From: Pseudoalteromonas piscicida
Lineage (GTDB): Bacteria > Pseudomonadota > Gammaproteobacteria > Enterobacterales > Alteromonadaceae
NCBI RefSeq assembly: GCF_002744175.1
Contig: NZ_NKHF01000007.1
Coordinates: forward strand, 62,001 to 126,000
Length of the DNA: 64,000 nt
Direction of reading: 5' to 3'
This document shows, in pieces, positions 20,019 to 31,872 of the stretch (the first letter of the stretch is position 1; each line of letters starts with the position of its first letter). A program made the translations under genes and the position numbers. The notes under the pieces are model-generated. The model saw nothing but the letters and a program-made list of their open reading frames with translations, did no database searches and was not told the DNA's origin.

Positions 20019-20058
20019 AAAAAAGGGGAAGCGTAAAATCAGGCTAAACGCTCCCCCC
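20019..20058 (-). terminator. terminator after the small helical protein gene
   Basis: Minus strand GGGGGGAGCGT, a 13-base loop, ACGCTTCCCC, then TTTTTT. It lies 30 bases past the stop codon of the gene at 20088 and faces the end of the TonB receptor gene, for which it may also serve as a stop. Confidence 0.85.
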
Positions 20059-20087
20059 TCACCGCAAAACTCAAAAGCAATTATTTG

Positions 20088-20321
20088 TTATTCCATGCTT
20101 GGGGCACTGGAATACACTAACTCAACCAGATTATTCATCGTCTTTGATTTTTGCATGTAAGCCTTTTCCATATGTGCAAGCTCCTGCAACTCAAACAAGG
20201 TGGTTTCCACCAACGCTAACCATTTGGTTGTGGTGTCTGGCACCTCGTCATGCTGCTTTGTTGCTTTTTTCAGTGCATCATAATAAATCGTTAAGTCTTG
20301 ATATTGGCGTAGATAATCCAT
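20088..20321 (-). CDS. small uncharacterised helical protein
   Basis: 77 residues from ATG at 20321, chosen because GGAGA lies just before it. The protein is soluble, charged and probably all helical (LRQYQDLTIYYDALKKAT, WLALVETTLFELQELAHM). No family was recognised. It has its own terminator and no operon partner. Its context gives no clue to function. Confidence 0.6.
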   Translation of the reverse strand: MDYLRQYQDLTIYYDALKKATKQHDEVPDTTTKWLALVETTLFELQELAHMEKAYMQKSKTMNNLVELVYSSAPSME

Positions 20322-20524
20322 ATTGCTCTCCAACATTCACTTTATTTCACACTAAAGTAACAAAAGCTTCGGGTAAAAATCTGCGCGAAGAAATAAATTT
20401 AATAATTCTTTAAATAAATCAATTGACGACTATATAAACTCACGATCTACGCATCTTATTTGCTTCGCACAAAAAATCATACGAAGGGTAATTAAATGCA
20501 ACAAAATATTCATTTTTAAACTCA

Positions 20525-20560
20525 ATAGACTTGAAAAAGAAATTTTCTTATATAGACTTG
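20525..20560 (+). promoter_or_regulatory. candidate promoter of the XRE gene with direct repeats
   Basis: TTGAAA (20531-20536), 16-base spacer, TAGACT (20553-20558). The nonamer ATAGACTTG occurs at 20525-20533 and 20552-20560 and overlaps both boxes, as an operator might. The distance to the gene (about 130 bases) is long, so this is tentative. Confidence 0.4.
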
Positions 20561-20634
20561 CGTTTACTATTTAGATACAAAAATGCAACTTGGTTAAGCT
20601 AACAAGGTAGATACGCAAACAAACAAATTAATAA

Positions 20635-20652
20635 CAGGCTTGAGCAAGCCTG
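20635..20652. promoter_or_regulatory. perfect 8+8 palindrome, possible XRE operator
   Basis: CAGGCTTG and CAAGCCTG flank a two-base centre, 40 bases before the XRE start codon. Size and symmetry suit binding of a dimeric helix-turn-helix repressor. It could also be an RNA hairpin in the leader; no T run follows. Confidence 0.45.
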
Positions 20653-20691
20653 AGCCGTTTGTGATGCAATGCGACAGGTAAAAGGATTGAG

Positions 20692-21000
20692 TTGGTGGGG
20701 AAATTTGATAAGCGCTTTACAGGAGACGACTTGCGTCGTATGCGCAAGGTCGCTGGAAAAACAACACTAGAGATGGCCAAGATGGTCGGTGTAGAGCGTG
20801 GCACTTATGAAAACTACGAAAAAGGCGTAAGTAAATTCCCCTACGAGTATTTTGAAGTATGGTGTGACGCCTGCGGTATCAACCTCAATCCTGTAAGAGA
20901 GCAAATCCTCGCCTTAAGAGACAAAATCGACGACGCCAAGTTATGGCGTAAGTCGCCAACACCGCGAAGCAACAAAGCAAGCAATGAGGATAACAGCTAA
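20692..21000 (+). CDS. XRE-family helix-turn-helix regulator
   Basis: 102 residues. The helix-turn-helix lies at about residues 10-50: TGDDLRRMRKVAGKTTLEMAKMVGVERGTYENYEKG fits the Cro/C1 pattern, though it is atypical after that (KFPYEYFEVWCDACGINL). A polar helical tail follows. AAGGA is five bases before TTG at 20692 and eight before GTG at 20695, so either could be the start. It is the first gene of a possible three-gene cassette with the repeat protein and the membrane protein. The palindrome upstream suggests self-control. Confidence 0.75.
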   Translation: MVGKFDKRFTGDDLRRMRKVAGKTTLEMAKMVGVERGTYENYEKGVSKFPYEYFEVWCDACGINLNPVREQILALRDKIDDAKLWRKSPTPRSNKASNEDNS

Positions 21001-21067
21001 TGAGAGATGCGCACTTTCATCCTTCCTCCGCTAGATGCAAAACAATAAAGTTACGAATAGAGCCCAT

Positions 21068-21096
21068 TTGCAACGTAGTGTTTTCAACTTTGTTAT
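21068..21096 (+). promoter_or_regulatory. promoter of the repeat-protein gene
   Basis: TTGCAA (21068-21073), 17-base spacer, TGTTAT (21091-21096). It lies 62 bases before the start codon and would let the repeat protein be made separately from the XRE regulator. Confidence 0.6.
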
Positions 21097-21157
21097 TAAG
21101 GAGTAAAGTGGAGTGGAAACTAAACACCGCAAAACTTAACTTAGAAAGGACGTCACT

Positions 21158-21775
21158 ATGCGCTTTTTGATAAAAAATATAGCTAACCGACTCGTAAATT
21201 TAACAGCGCTTTCCCAAAAACAAGCTAGCACGGTATCCGCTGGAACGCTTGGACCAAAAGCAAAAGATCCAAGGGGCGAAAGCGACTCTGTAGCGCCAAG
21301 CAAACAATCATCCCTTAGTGCTGATTCCGTCAATCAGGTTAACGGTGGAAGCCATGTAGATAAAGGTGACGATCTGAGAATGAAAAACGAGACGGTTCGA
21401 CCAAGTAAAAAGTCTCCGCTGGAAGCCGACTCATTCAGTAAAGTGGTATGTGGGAGTACAGGGGGTCAAGCTGATGATCCTAAAGTTAGAAAATCACATA
21501 ATAAATGTACAGCTTCCGACCGAGTTTATTTAACTGAAGGCAACATTAAACAAGTTTTTGGCGGAACAGGGGGAGCTAAAGGGGATGATCCTAGGGCGCT
21601 ATTCGCAGATACAAAAGCTCGTACCTCCAACTTTACAGTATTAAGCGTTGATGAAGTGAGGAAAACTCTTGGTGGAAGCGGCGGCACAAAAGCAGATGAT
21701 CCAAAGGTGGAGTCAGCGGAAAGCAAACACTATAGCCGAAATACATGCTTCGCTTCTAAGACTGCAGTTAATTGA
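21158..21775 (+). CDS. tandem double-glycine repeat protein, possible multi-core peptide precursor
   Basis: 205 residues, no recognised family. After a short basic N-terminus, five repeats begin at Leu18, 53, 88, 125 and 162 (periods 35, 35, 37, 37). Each reads roughly L-[STE]-x-D-x-V-x-x-V-x-G-G-[ST]-x-G-x-K-x-D-D-P-[KR]. The first half resembles the end of double-glycine leader peptides. Spacers between repeats are variable and polar; Cys occurs at 98, 117 and 197. There is no signal peptide or membrane segment. AAAGGA lies seven bases before the ATG. No peptidase, ABC exporter or modifying enzyme is nearby, so a precursor role is only inferred. Confidence 0.8.
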   Translation: MRFLIKNIANRLVNLTALSQKQASTVSAGTLGPKAKDPRGESDSVAPSKQSSLSADSVNQVNGGSHVDKGDDLRMKNETVRPSKKSPLEADSFSKVVCGSTGGQADDPKVRKSHNKCTASDRVYLTEGNIKQVFGGTGGAKGDDPRALFADTKARTSNFTVLSVDEVRKTLGGSGGTKADDPKVESAESKHYSRNTCFASKTAVN

Positions 21776-21838
21776 ATACTCAAGTAGAAGAAAAAGTCAA
21801 AACGTTGCTATTTACCGAGCTTACTGAAAGGATAAAAA

Positions 21839-22495
21839 ATGAGAGTATCTTGGATTTTTTTACTTATTTGTGCAGCAGTTGCAACTTCGCTGTCGGTAAT
21901 TTATATCCACTTCAACCATTATGCTGATATCGTCATGCTTGCTGGTATTATTCTATTTTGCTTTATGGCTAAAAATTTAGAAAATATAAAGCATATATCC
22001 GCAGTACTATTTATAGTGACAGCCATAGAATACACTTTTGTAAGCTATTTTTTCTCATTAAATAGTATGGGGCTCCCTGCATTTCAAAGTAATGCATTAC
22101 TATTTGGAACACATTTATTTGTTGACCTCACACTATTGTTTGTATTGAAATATAGAGTACGCTTGTCTTTGCGCTATATCCGTCGTACAACACCCGATAA
22201 CTGGCGCTCCATTTATATGACATATGCCGACCCAATACTATACGGAATTTACTTTGTGTTTGTAATAGTGGATTTAGCAGCCTTCGGTGAAAATATTATT
22301 CGTAATTTAGAGTATGTCGGCGTAAATGAAAGCTTTGCTAAACAATTTTGGAGTTGGAGCTGGGTATATAAAAACTACGAAATCCTCAAGTCGATTTTAC
22401 TTTCCTGTGTGATCACCACCCTACTGGCCACTATCTTTGTCGAACGACAGCGCCCAGATGCGGCCGATGAGGAGGAATTAGAACAGGGCTCTTAG
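21839..22495 (+). CDS. six-helix membrane protein of unknown function
   Basis: 218 residues. Hydrophobic segments lie at about 4-24, 27-44, 52-75, 84-105, 130-150 and 184-203. The tail is acidic (ADEEELEQGS), probably cytoplasmic. AAAGGA lies six bases before the ATG. No catalytic motif, CAAX protease motif or transporter signature was seen. It follows the repeat protein by 63 bases on the same strand, so a shared role (immunity, export or anchoring) is possible but not shown. Confidence 0.75.
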   Translation: MRVSWIFLLICAAVATSLSVIYIHFNHYADIVMLAGIILFCFMAKNLENIKHISAVLFIVTAIEYTFVSYFFSLNSMGLPAFQSNALLFGTHLFVDLTLLFVLKYRVRLSLRYIRRTTPDNWRSIYMTYADPILYGIYFVFVIVDLAAFGENIIRNLEYVGVNESFAKQFWSWSWVYKNYEILKSILLSCVITTLLATIFVERQRPDAADEEELEQGS

Positions 22496-22547
22496 TACTT
22501 GTTGCTGCTAGCTTGTAGGGTGCCTTACGGCACAGAATAATAAACAT

Positions 22548-22575
22548 GAAAAAAGGCGCTTACGCGCCTTTTTAA
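22548..22575. terminator. bidirectional terminator between the membrane protein gene and speD
   Basis: AAAAAAGGCGC, loop TTAC, GCGCCTTTTT. A and T runs on both sides allow it to end transcription from both converging genes. Confidence 0.9.
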
Positions 22576-22600
22576 CTTATCACTTTACCACTGGAACTGA

Positions 22601-23410
22601 TTATTCGGTTTCAGGTAAATTACGGCCGTAGAACACTTCCTGAATTTCACGATTTAGCTTCAGACGAATTTCTTCCTCTTCCCCTTCATCTAGGTCATCA
22701 GTGCTGATCCCAAATAGATATGCGTTTAGGTCTGTTTCCTTCAGCATCATCTTAGTGTGGAATAAGTTCTCTTGATACACGTTTACGTCTACCATGTGGT
22801 ACGCGTCTTTAGTATCTTCCGTCATGTAATTCTGGATCGAGTGAATCGCATGATCGATATAGTGTTTTACACCATTCACGTCACGAGTAAATCCACGAAC
22901 ACGGTAGTCGATCGTCACCACGTCAGACTCTAAAGAGTGAATTAAGAAGTTCAGCGCTTTTAATGGCGAAATAATGCCACAGGTTGATACTTCGATATCC
23001 GCTCTAAAAGTACAGATACCATCATGCGGGTGCGCTTCTGGATAAGTGTGAACACAAATGTGGCTCTTATCTAAGTGTGCAACCACTGAATCCGGTAATG
23101 GACCCGGCGCTTCGTTGCTATCAAAAGTCTGTTGTTCAACAGGCTCTTCAGATACCAAAATCGTAACACTCGCCCCTTGCGGTTCATAATCTTGACGTGC
23201 AATATTAAGCACGTTTGCACCAATAATGTCTGTCACGTCTCGTAGAATATCCGTCAGACGATCTGCACTGTATTGCTCATCGATATATTCAAGATATTCT
23301 TTACGTTGCTGCTCGGTCTTGGCGTAGCAAATATCGTAAATGCTAAAGCTTAAACTCTTAGTTAAGTTGTTAAAGCCATGGAGTTTAATTTTATCAAAGG
23401 GCTTGTTCAC
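22601..23410 (-). CDS. speD: S-adenosylmethionine decarboxylase proenzyme
   Basis: 269 residues, the long gammaproteobacterial form (about 264 in E. coli). Self-cleavage to a pyruvoyl group occurs in [16 protein letters not shown] near residue 114, at the Ser after Lys. [19 protein letters not shown] follows. It supplies decarboxylated AdoMet for spermidine. No spermidine synthase (speE) is next to it, unlike in E. coli. Confidence 0.96.
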   Translation of the reverse strand: MNKPFDKIKLHGFNNLTKSLSFSIYDICYAKTEQQRKEYLEYIDEQYSADRLTDILRDVTDIIGANVLNIARQDYEPQGASVTILVSEEPVEQQTFDSNEAPGPLPDSVVAHLDKSHICVHTYPEAHPHDGICTFRADIEVSTCGIISPLKALNFLIHSLESDVVTIDYRVRGFTRDVNGVKHYIDHAIHSIQNYMTEDTKDAYHMVDVNVYQENLFHTKMMLKETDLNAYLFGISTDDLDEGEEEEIRLKLNREIQEVFYGRNLPETE

Positions 23411-23495
23411 GATAGACCCACCTTAATACAAAAAATCTGCGCTGCAGAAACAAAAGTTCGCGGATTTTATACGAAAATAGCGCCATGAAAAAGCG

Positions 23496-23909
23496 TTATT
23501 TTGCGTCAATTTCAATCACTTCATGGCTATGTGTAATTTCTACTGCTTTTTCAAGCATTAATGCCACTGAACAATACTTTTCAGCAGACAAACTCACTGC
23601 TCTTTCGAGGTGTTTTTCAGAGACATTTCGCCCCTTAACCACAAAGTGTAAATTGATCTTAGTAAAAACCCGTGGTGCGCTTTCTGCGCGCTCTGCGGTT
23701 AGTTTTACTTCCACATCAGTAATGTCCTGACGTGCCTTTTGCAGAATGCTGACTACATCCACCGACGAGCAACATCCTGCCGACATCAATACCATCTCCA
23801 TTGGACTTGGTGCTGCGCTATCAGAGCCAGTATCAAATACAACATTGTGTCCCGACGCAGAGCGACCGATAAAGGTATCTCCTTCAACCCATTTTACGTT
23901 AGCTAACAT
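23496..23909 (-). CDS. OsmC/YhfA-like protein
   Basis: 137 residues of the OsmC/Ohr superfamily. A conserved Cys pair-like stretch MSAGCCSSVDVVSIL lies near residue 46, and SEKHLERAVSLSAEKYCSV near 95 has the second conserved Cys. Family members are thiol peroxidases; the YhfA-type branch is less well studied. A strong hairpin (CACCGCC/GGCGGTG, 23933-23951) lies in the leader just before its ribosome binding site. Confidence 0.85.
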   Translation of the reverse strand: MLANVKWVEGDTFIGRSASGHNVVFDTGSDSAAPSPMEMVLMSAGCCSSVDVVSILQKARQDITDVEVKLTAERAESAPRVFTKINLHFVVKGRNVSEKHLERAVSLSAEKYCSVALMLEKAVEITHSHEVIEIDAK

Positions 23910-24032
23910 AGTTATCCTCTATAAAGCATAACACCGCCATTCGGCGGTGCTTCTGTTACCAATTCATTGGTACTTAATATTGATTTGCCTCTAGGTGCAG
24001 TTTTTTGCACTGTTGAGCATGATTGTGCCAAC

Positions 24033-24398
24033 CTACACCGCAGAATCAAACAGGTTTTTGACCAAACCCGCGAATTCCTCGATGAACTCTTTTTGTTCTA
24101 CCGTGACACGTCTATCAACAACGCTTGATAGCACTTCTTGCAAGTCATACACAATACCATCCACCTCACGTACAATCATGCTACGTTGTTCTGTAGACAG
24201 CTCGCTGTGTTGCTCACAGATCCGGATAACATTTTCAGCGATCACATCTTCGATTAATTCCATGACCTTGGGCGCCCCCGGCTCAACCGTCCCGGACTTC
24301 TCAAACAAGGCTAAGTTCTGCGTCAAATACATGACTAAATCATCGTACCCTTGTTTATCTAACACCATACTTTGCTCACCTGAACCTATCAAAGACAT
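24033..24398 (-). CDS. small conserved helical protein, DUF3802-like
   Basis: 121 residues, acidic and probably all helical. It resembles small proteins of Shewanella and Pseudoalteromonas filed as DUF3802, but this is from memory of style and was not searched. No motif suggests an activity. It lies between the ast genes and osmC, with a terminator upstream, and is probably transcribed alone. Confidence 0.6.
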   Translation of the reverse strand: MSLIGSGEQSMVLDKQGYDDLVMYLTQNLALFEKSGTVEPGAPKVMELIEDVIAENVIRICEQHSELSTEQRSMIVREVDGIVYDLQEVLSSVVDRRVTVEQKEFIEEFAGLVKNLFDSAV

Positions 24399-24457
24399 CT
24401 CCTATTGATTTAAGCAGAAAGTTTTTTCGATTGCTACTTTTGTAGTCAACTAGATAC

Positions 24458-24483
24458 AAAAAAGCAGCCGAAGCTGCTTTTTT
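24458..24483 (-). terminator. terminator after the ast genes
   Basis: AAAAAAGCAGC, loop CGAA (TTCG on the other strand), GCTGCTTTTTT. It lies 38 bases after the astD stop codon and before the DUF3802-like gene. The symmetric A/T runs would let it work in both directions. Confidence 0.9.
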
Positions 24484-24520
24484 CATCAATATTTATTGAG
24501 ATTTTCTCAATATTGATATT

Positions 24521-26008
<1,488 letters not shown>

Positions 26009-27022
26009 TTAAATCTTTACTAGGCTGACTTTGTCGCCTTCTTCTACTTTTAGCGCTGCTGCTACATGTGGCGCAAGGGTTACCTCACTGCCATCAGTCA
26101 ATGCTAACTCGATTACGGCTGCGCGATAGTCTACTAGTTTATCATTTGCAACCATAACAGGGAATCCGCCATTGTTTTCGCCAATCTTCACGGTACGTAC
26201 TTCGCTGTTGCGAACGGTGCGAATATTGCCAACTTTAGCTTCTACTGTTGGACCCGCGTCGAAGATATCAACATAGCCATTGAACGTGAAACCTTCACTT
26301 TTCAACAATTCAATTGCGGGGCGTGTGTTGTCATGTACCTGACCAATCACCGCTTGTGCTTCTTCACTGAGTAAATTGACGTAAATCGGGTATTTTGGCA
26401 TTAACTCTGCGATGAAGACTTTTTGGCCAATCCCCGTGAGGTAATCCGCCGTTGGAAAATCCATCGAGAAGAAGTGCTCTTCAAGCCACTGCCAGAATGG
26501 GCTTTCACCTTGATCGTTAGATACGCCACGCATTTCTGCAATGACAGTTTCGGCAAAGCGTTCGCGATGTTGGTTAATAAACATAAAGCGAGAACGAGAT
26601 AGCAGTTTACCGTTTGCGCCTTTGCGATAGCCATCTTTTAAAAACAAAGTACACAACTCAGTTGCGCCAGTGTAGTCATTACAGAGCGTTAAAATATCCA
26701 CTGCTTTATAAACATCGAGTGTACGTGAAGAATGGATCACTTTACTTAAATGATAATGATAAAAAGCATCATCTAGACCAACCGCTGCCTCGATACCGCT
26801 AGTACCAACCACCTCGCCTGTTTCGATGTCTTCTAATACGAATAAATACCCTTCATCAAAAGGCTTGTCTGCCTGCTTGCCAAATGAAGCAACAGAGCGT
26901 GCAATCTTCTTCTGTAATAGCTCTTCGTTAACAGGTAATGAGGTAAAACCGTGACCTGATTCATGAGCAATGTTTAAAAGCGCTGGATAATCGCTTTCTT
27001 GGATTGGGCGAAGGATCATCAT
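26009..27022 (-). CDS. astA: arginine N-succinyltransferase
   Basis: 337 residues, single-chain AstA form. It starts MMILRPIQESDYPALLNIAHESGHGFTSL and has FLKDGYRKGANGKLLSRSRF, family-typical. It transfers succinyl from succinyl-CoA to arginine, the first step of the ammonia-producing AST route. It lies between astC and astD; astB and astE are not in the window. Confidence 0.95.
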   Translation of the reverse strand: MMILRPIQESDYPALLNIAHESGHGFTSLPVNEELLQKKIARSVASFGKQADKPFDEGYLFVLEDIETGEVVGTSGIEAAVGLDDAFYHYHLSKVIHSSRTLDVYKAVDILTLCNDYTGATELCTLFLKDGYRKGANGKLLSRSRFMFINQHRERFAETVIAEMRGVSNDQGESPFWQWLEEHFFSMDFPTADYLTGIGQKVFIAELMPKYPIYVNLLSEEAQAVIGQVHDNTRPAIELLKSEGFTFNGYVDIFDAGPTVEAKVGNIRTVRNSEVRTVKIGENNGGFPVMVANDKLVDYRAAVIELALTDGSEVTLAPHVAAALKVEEGDKVSLVKI

Positions 27023-27089
27023 GAGCCCGCTTACTCCTCAAAAATGTGGATAACAACAAGGCCACCAAACGGTGACCTTGCAACCAATA

Positions 27090-28657
<1,568 letters not shown>

Positions 28658-29833
28658 TTACAAAATCGTCAACTGAAGGTTATGGAATGCACATTTCGCC
28701 AATTGCTGACGCATTTCTTCGCTTAGCCCCAGATGACTGAGTAGAATTTCGGTTTCATCATCTTCAATAAGCTGGCTGTCTTTTAAAACAAGCATTTGCG
28801 CATAACCATAAGCTTTTTGCATCACTTGAGTGAGCGGCAGTGGATCGGCTATTGTTTTATGCGAATTTGGTAGATAAGTTTGCGTATACTCCTCCATCAC
28901 CGCGTTAAAAGGCAAGTAGCGAAGCTCCATTTTCTCAATTAATTTACGAGTGATATCAGCAGAATGCTCTATGAGTAAGTTACGCAAAAATAATGGATCG
29001 GGTGATAGCTCCATTAATGCAGTGTGTAAGTCTTTTTGCTTTTTATCACGCGCAATCTGCACTTTGGCCTGCCATACCTTCTCAAAGGTACGTAAGTACA
29101 GCCTCACTAGTGCTATTTTACCAAGCTCAAGTAACATGCCCAAAGTAAACGCATGTTGTTCTTTTACCCCAAAGAAAGGCGCCAGCTCTTTGGCCGCAAT
29201 TGCCGTACTCATGCTTAGTTCCCGCATTTTGCGCTTCATCAGCCCAAACGGCTCGGTTGCATGGGGCATCCAGTGTCTCATGGCCATTGTCGGAATAACC
29301 ATCTGAAGGTTTTCTAAGCCAAGGTATCTCAGCGCTAAAGCCGGTGTATCCACCTTTATCGACGTGCCTTTACTGTTTTTCTTGCGATATTGAGGTAAGT
29401 TAACCAAAGAAACCAGTTCTCGGCCTAGCCAACTGAGGTCATTGACCAAAGGTTCTAATCGTCCAACGGAGGCCGAGCGCACCGCAAGAATATCCAATAT
29501 GGCAGGCACAGAGTCTTGGATCCCAATAACTTCATGATAAATGTTATCAAGATCATTTAATTGTTTGGCGATCGCATCCTCTATCACCGAGTGTAAGTGC
29601 TTACTCGCTTTGGCGATATACTTATGGTGACTTGTACTACTCTCATGACGTTTGGCAGCTGCAGCTATTTCTACTTCAAGCATGGTTCGCTGCGCGATAT
29701 TCTCTCCATAGCTAATATCAAACGTATGGATATAGCCTATTTGCTGTTGCGCAAAGTTAAGGCTGATAAGAAGATCATGGGCACGCTCTGAAAGCGCCTG
29801 TGCCATTCTAGTTTGCTTATTTTCTTGCGTCAT
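28658..29833 (-). CDS. HDOD domain protein
   Basis: 391 residues. The middle region from about 100 to 310 has the HDOD layout: ALRYLGLENLQMVIPTMAM, then SMSTAIAAKELAPFFG, AFTLGMLLELGKIALVRLY. The N-terminal part is helical. HDOD proteins lack the HD phosphohydrolase residues and act as signalling scaffolds, often near c-di-GMP or chemotaxis systems. No partner domain is fused here. Confidence 0.8.
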   Translation of the reverse strand: MTQENKQTRMAQALSERAHDLLISLNFAQQQIGYIHTFDISYGENIAQRTMLEVEIAAAAKRHESSTSHHKYIAKASKHLHSVIEDAIAKQLNDLDNIYHEVIGIQDSVPAILDILAVRSASVGRLEPLVNDLSWLGRELVSLVNLPQYRKKNSKGTSIKVDTPALALRYLGLENLQMVIPTMAMRHWMPHATEPFGLMKRKMRELSMSTAIAAKELAPFFGVKEQHAFTLGMLLELGKIALVRLYLRTFEKVWQAKVQIARDKKQKDLHTALMELSPDPLFLRNLLIEHSADITRKLIEKMELRYLPFNAVMEEYTQTYLPNSHKTIADPLPLTQVMQKAYGYAQMLVLKDSQLIEDDETEILLSHLGLSEEMRQQLAKCAFHNLQLTIL

Positions 29834-30043
29834 GCATGCTACTTATCTAAAGGAAAAACGGTGAGTTTGGCACTCAACAGACAGTGTTATTGACGAACAT
29901 TATACCAGTAAAGGCAACACTAAGGTTTGATATTGTACATAATAAAATCAAAAAGCTACCTGTTACTCAAACATATCTAACAAAAATATAGAAAATATGA
30001 ATTTATTACACAGCGATAAACCTTTGCTGGTTTTGTTTAAACT

Positions 30044-30625
30044 TTAGAAGCGTTTTATAAAGTTATCAAGTAATGCAAGACCATGCTCTGTCAATATCGC
30101 CTCTGGGTGAAACTGTATCCCTTCCAGCGCCCTTTGTGGGGAAATTATCCCCATGATTTCATCTAGTTCATTGGTTTGCGTTTGAGTCCAAGCGGTCACT
30201 TCGAGTTCATCTGGTAACCCGTTTTGTTCAACAACCAATGAATGATAACGGCAGACTTCATAAGACGAGGGCAGCCCGTTAAACGCACCTTTGTTATTGT
30301 GATGTACCCAAGATGTCTTCCCGTGCATTACCTGTTTTGCGCGGATAACTTTGCCGCCCAATGCTTGGGCTATTGTCTGATGACCAAGGCAAATTCCCAA
30401 GATTGGGAGTTGTCCTTGTAGTTGTTTGACAACTTCTAATGAGATCCCAGCTTCGTTAGGACTACACGGCCCCGGTGACAGTACCAGATACTTCGGGTTT
30501 AGCTGCTTAATCTGCGCAATACTCACTTCATCATTACGTTTAACCACAACTTCCACGTCCAAGCGTTGGAAGTATTGCACCAAGTTATACGTAAAAGAAT
30601 CATAGTTATCAATCATTAACAGCAT
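30044..30625 (-). CDS. pabA: aminodeoxychorismate/anthranilate synthase glutamine amidotransferase
   Basis: 193 residues, class I amidotransferase. MLLMIDNYDSFTYNLVQY is at the start, LSPGPCSPNEAGI near 50, the nucleophile Cys in GICLGHQTIAQALGG near 80, and IQFHPEAILTE with His/Glu near 172. PabA and TrpG are often the same protein. No trp genes adjoin it, and pabA near astC is common in related genera, so pabA is preferred. Confidence 0.88.
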   Translation of the reverse strand: MLLMIDNYDSFTYNLVQYFQRLDVEVVVKRNDEVSIAQIKQLNPKYLVLSPGPCSPNEAGISLEVVKQLQGQLPILGICLGHQTIAQALGGKVIRAKQVMHGKTSWVHHNNKGAFNGLPSSYEVCRYHSLVVEQNGLPDELEVTAWTQTQTNELDEIMGIISPQRALEGIQFHPEAILTEHGLALLDNFIKRF

Positions 30626-30800
30626 GTAGAGTTACCACTAAAAACCCAAGGAATATATTTACCACTAGAGTAAAGTTTGTGTCGAACACACCATTTTACC
30701 ACGAAGTAAAAAAGGGAGGAATTTTCGTTGCACTGGTAAGTAATACCAATCCACATTAATACCAGCTCAATTTGAGGGAGTAAATTGGTATAACAAACAC

Positions 30801-30832
30801 AAAAAAAGACACCATAATTGGTGCCTTTTTTT
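30801..30832 (-). terminator. terminator of the rpe-gph-trpS operon
   Basis: Minus strand GGCACCA, loop ATTA, TGGTGTC followed by seven T. It starts eleven bases after the trpS stop codon. Confidence 0.92.
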
Positions 30833-30842
30833 AGCGCTAGAA

Positions 30843-31847
30843 TTAAGCGCGAGGAATAAAGCCTACCGCATCATATACAGCTTTCAAGGTTTGCTCGGCA
30901 CGAGCTCCCGCCTTTTCTGCACCTTTACGCATGATCTCGTCGAGCAACGTTTGGTCTTCACGAATTTCTTTGAAGCGCGCTTGGATAGGCTCTAGCATGT
31001 TTACTACCGCTTCGGCCGTATCTTTTTTCAAGTGTCCATACATTTTATCTTCGTATTCAGGCACTAAGTCTTCAATTGAACGTTTAGTTGCAACACTTAG
31101 TAACGTCAACAAGTTAGAAACACCTGGCTTCTCGGTACGATCAAAATAAATACGTGCTTGCTCATCTGAGTCTGTTACTGCTTTTTTCAGTTTCTTTTCG
31201 ATCTTTTTCGGCTCGTCCAACAGCATAACAAAGCCATTTGGATTTTCATCCGACTTTGACATCTTTTTGCTTGGATCTTGTAAACTCATTACACGTGCAC
31301 CAAACTCCGGAATATAAGGTTCAGGCACCTTAAACACGTCACCGTAAAGATTATTAAAACGCGTTGCGATATCACGGGTCAACTCTAGGTGCTGCTTTTG
31401 ATCTTCACCCACAGGTACTTGATCTGCTTGATACAGTAAAATGTCTGCGGCCTGAAGCACTGGGTAAGCAAATAGACCCACGTTTACGTTATTTGAATGT
31501 TTCGCAGACTTATCTTTAAACTGAGTCATACGGTTTAACTCGCCCATTTGCGCATAACAGTTTAATACCCAACCAAGCTGTGCATGCTCGGGAACCTGTG
31601 ATTGTACAAACAACGCCGATTTATCAGGATCAATACCGCAAGCGGTGTAAAGTGCAACACCATCTAGTACGCGCTGACGCAATTGCTCTGGCTCTTGACG
31701 AACCGTAATGGCATGCAAATCAACCAGCATAAAGTAACAATCATGATCATTTTGTAGTTTAAGCCACTGGTTAATGGCACCCACGTAATTGCCTATTGTC
31801 ATACCACCGGTTGGCTGAATACCACTTAATACTACAGGTTTACTCAT
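30843..31847 (-). CDS. trpS: tryptophanyl-tRNA synthetase
   Basis: 334 residues, class I synthetase. The HIGH-like motif is in [18 protein letters not shown] near residue 8, and KMSKS is in [14 protein letters not shown] near 194. The active-site stretch [21 protein letters not shown] is intact. It is third in the rpe-gph-trpS operon, the order seen in E. coli. Confidence 0.98.
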   Translation of the reverse strand: MSKPVVLSGIQPTGGMTIGNYVGAINQWLKLQNDHDCYFMLVDLHAITVRQEPEQLRQRVLDGVALYTACGIDPDKSALFVQSQVPEHAQLGWVLNCYAQMGELNRMTQFKDKSAKHSNNVNVGLFAYPVLQAADILLYQADQVPVGEDQKQHLELTRDIATRFNNLYGDVFKVPEPYIPEFGARVMSLQDPSKKMSKSDENPNGFVMLLDEPKKIEKKLKKAVTDSDEQARIYFDRTEKPGVSNLLTLLSVATKRSIEDLVPEYEDKMYGHLKKDTAEAVVNMLEPIQARFKEIREDQTLLDEIMRKGAEKAGARAEQTLKAVYDAVGFIPRA

Positions 31848-31872
31848 GTCGTTCCTTTATTTCTTCATTAAA

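Larger units (their letters stand above)
20322..20691. other. AT-rich regulatory region before the XRE gene
   Basis: No gene of useful size. It holds a promoter candidate with repeated ATAGACTTG at 20525 and 20552, and the palindrome at 20635-20652. The rest is AT rich without further structure that I can name. Confidence 0.5.

Noticed and set aside
21000..21170. A 56-residue frame that starts in the stop of the XRE gene (TAATG) with GAGGA upstream and overlaps the repeat-protein start
   Set aside because: The composition looks random, a good promoter (21068-21096) lies inside it, and no family is recognisable. Coupling signals alone were not enough.
30743..30791. ATACCAAT and ATTGGTAT inverted repeat before the trpS terminator
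   Set aside because: Only eight bases and AT rich; similar words are found in several intergenic places, so it may be part of a repeat but is too weak to call.
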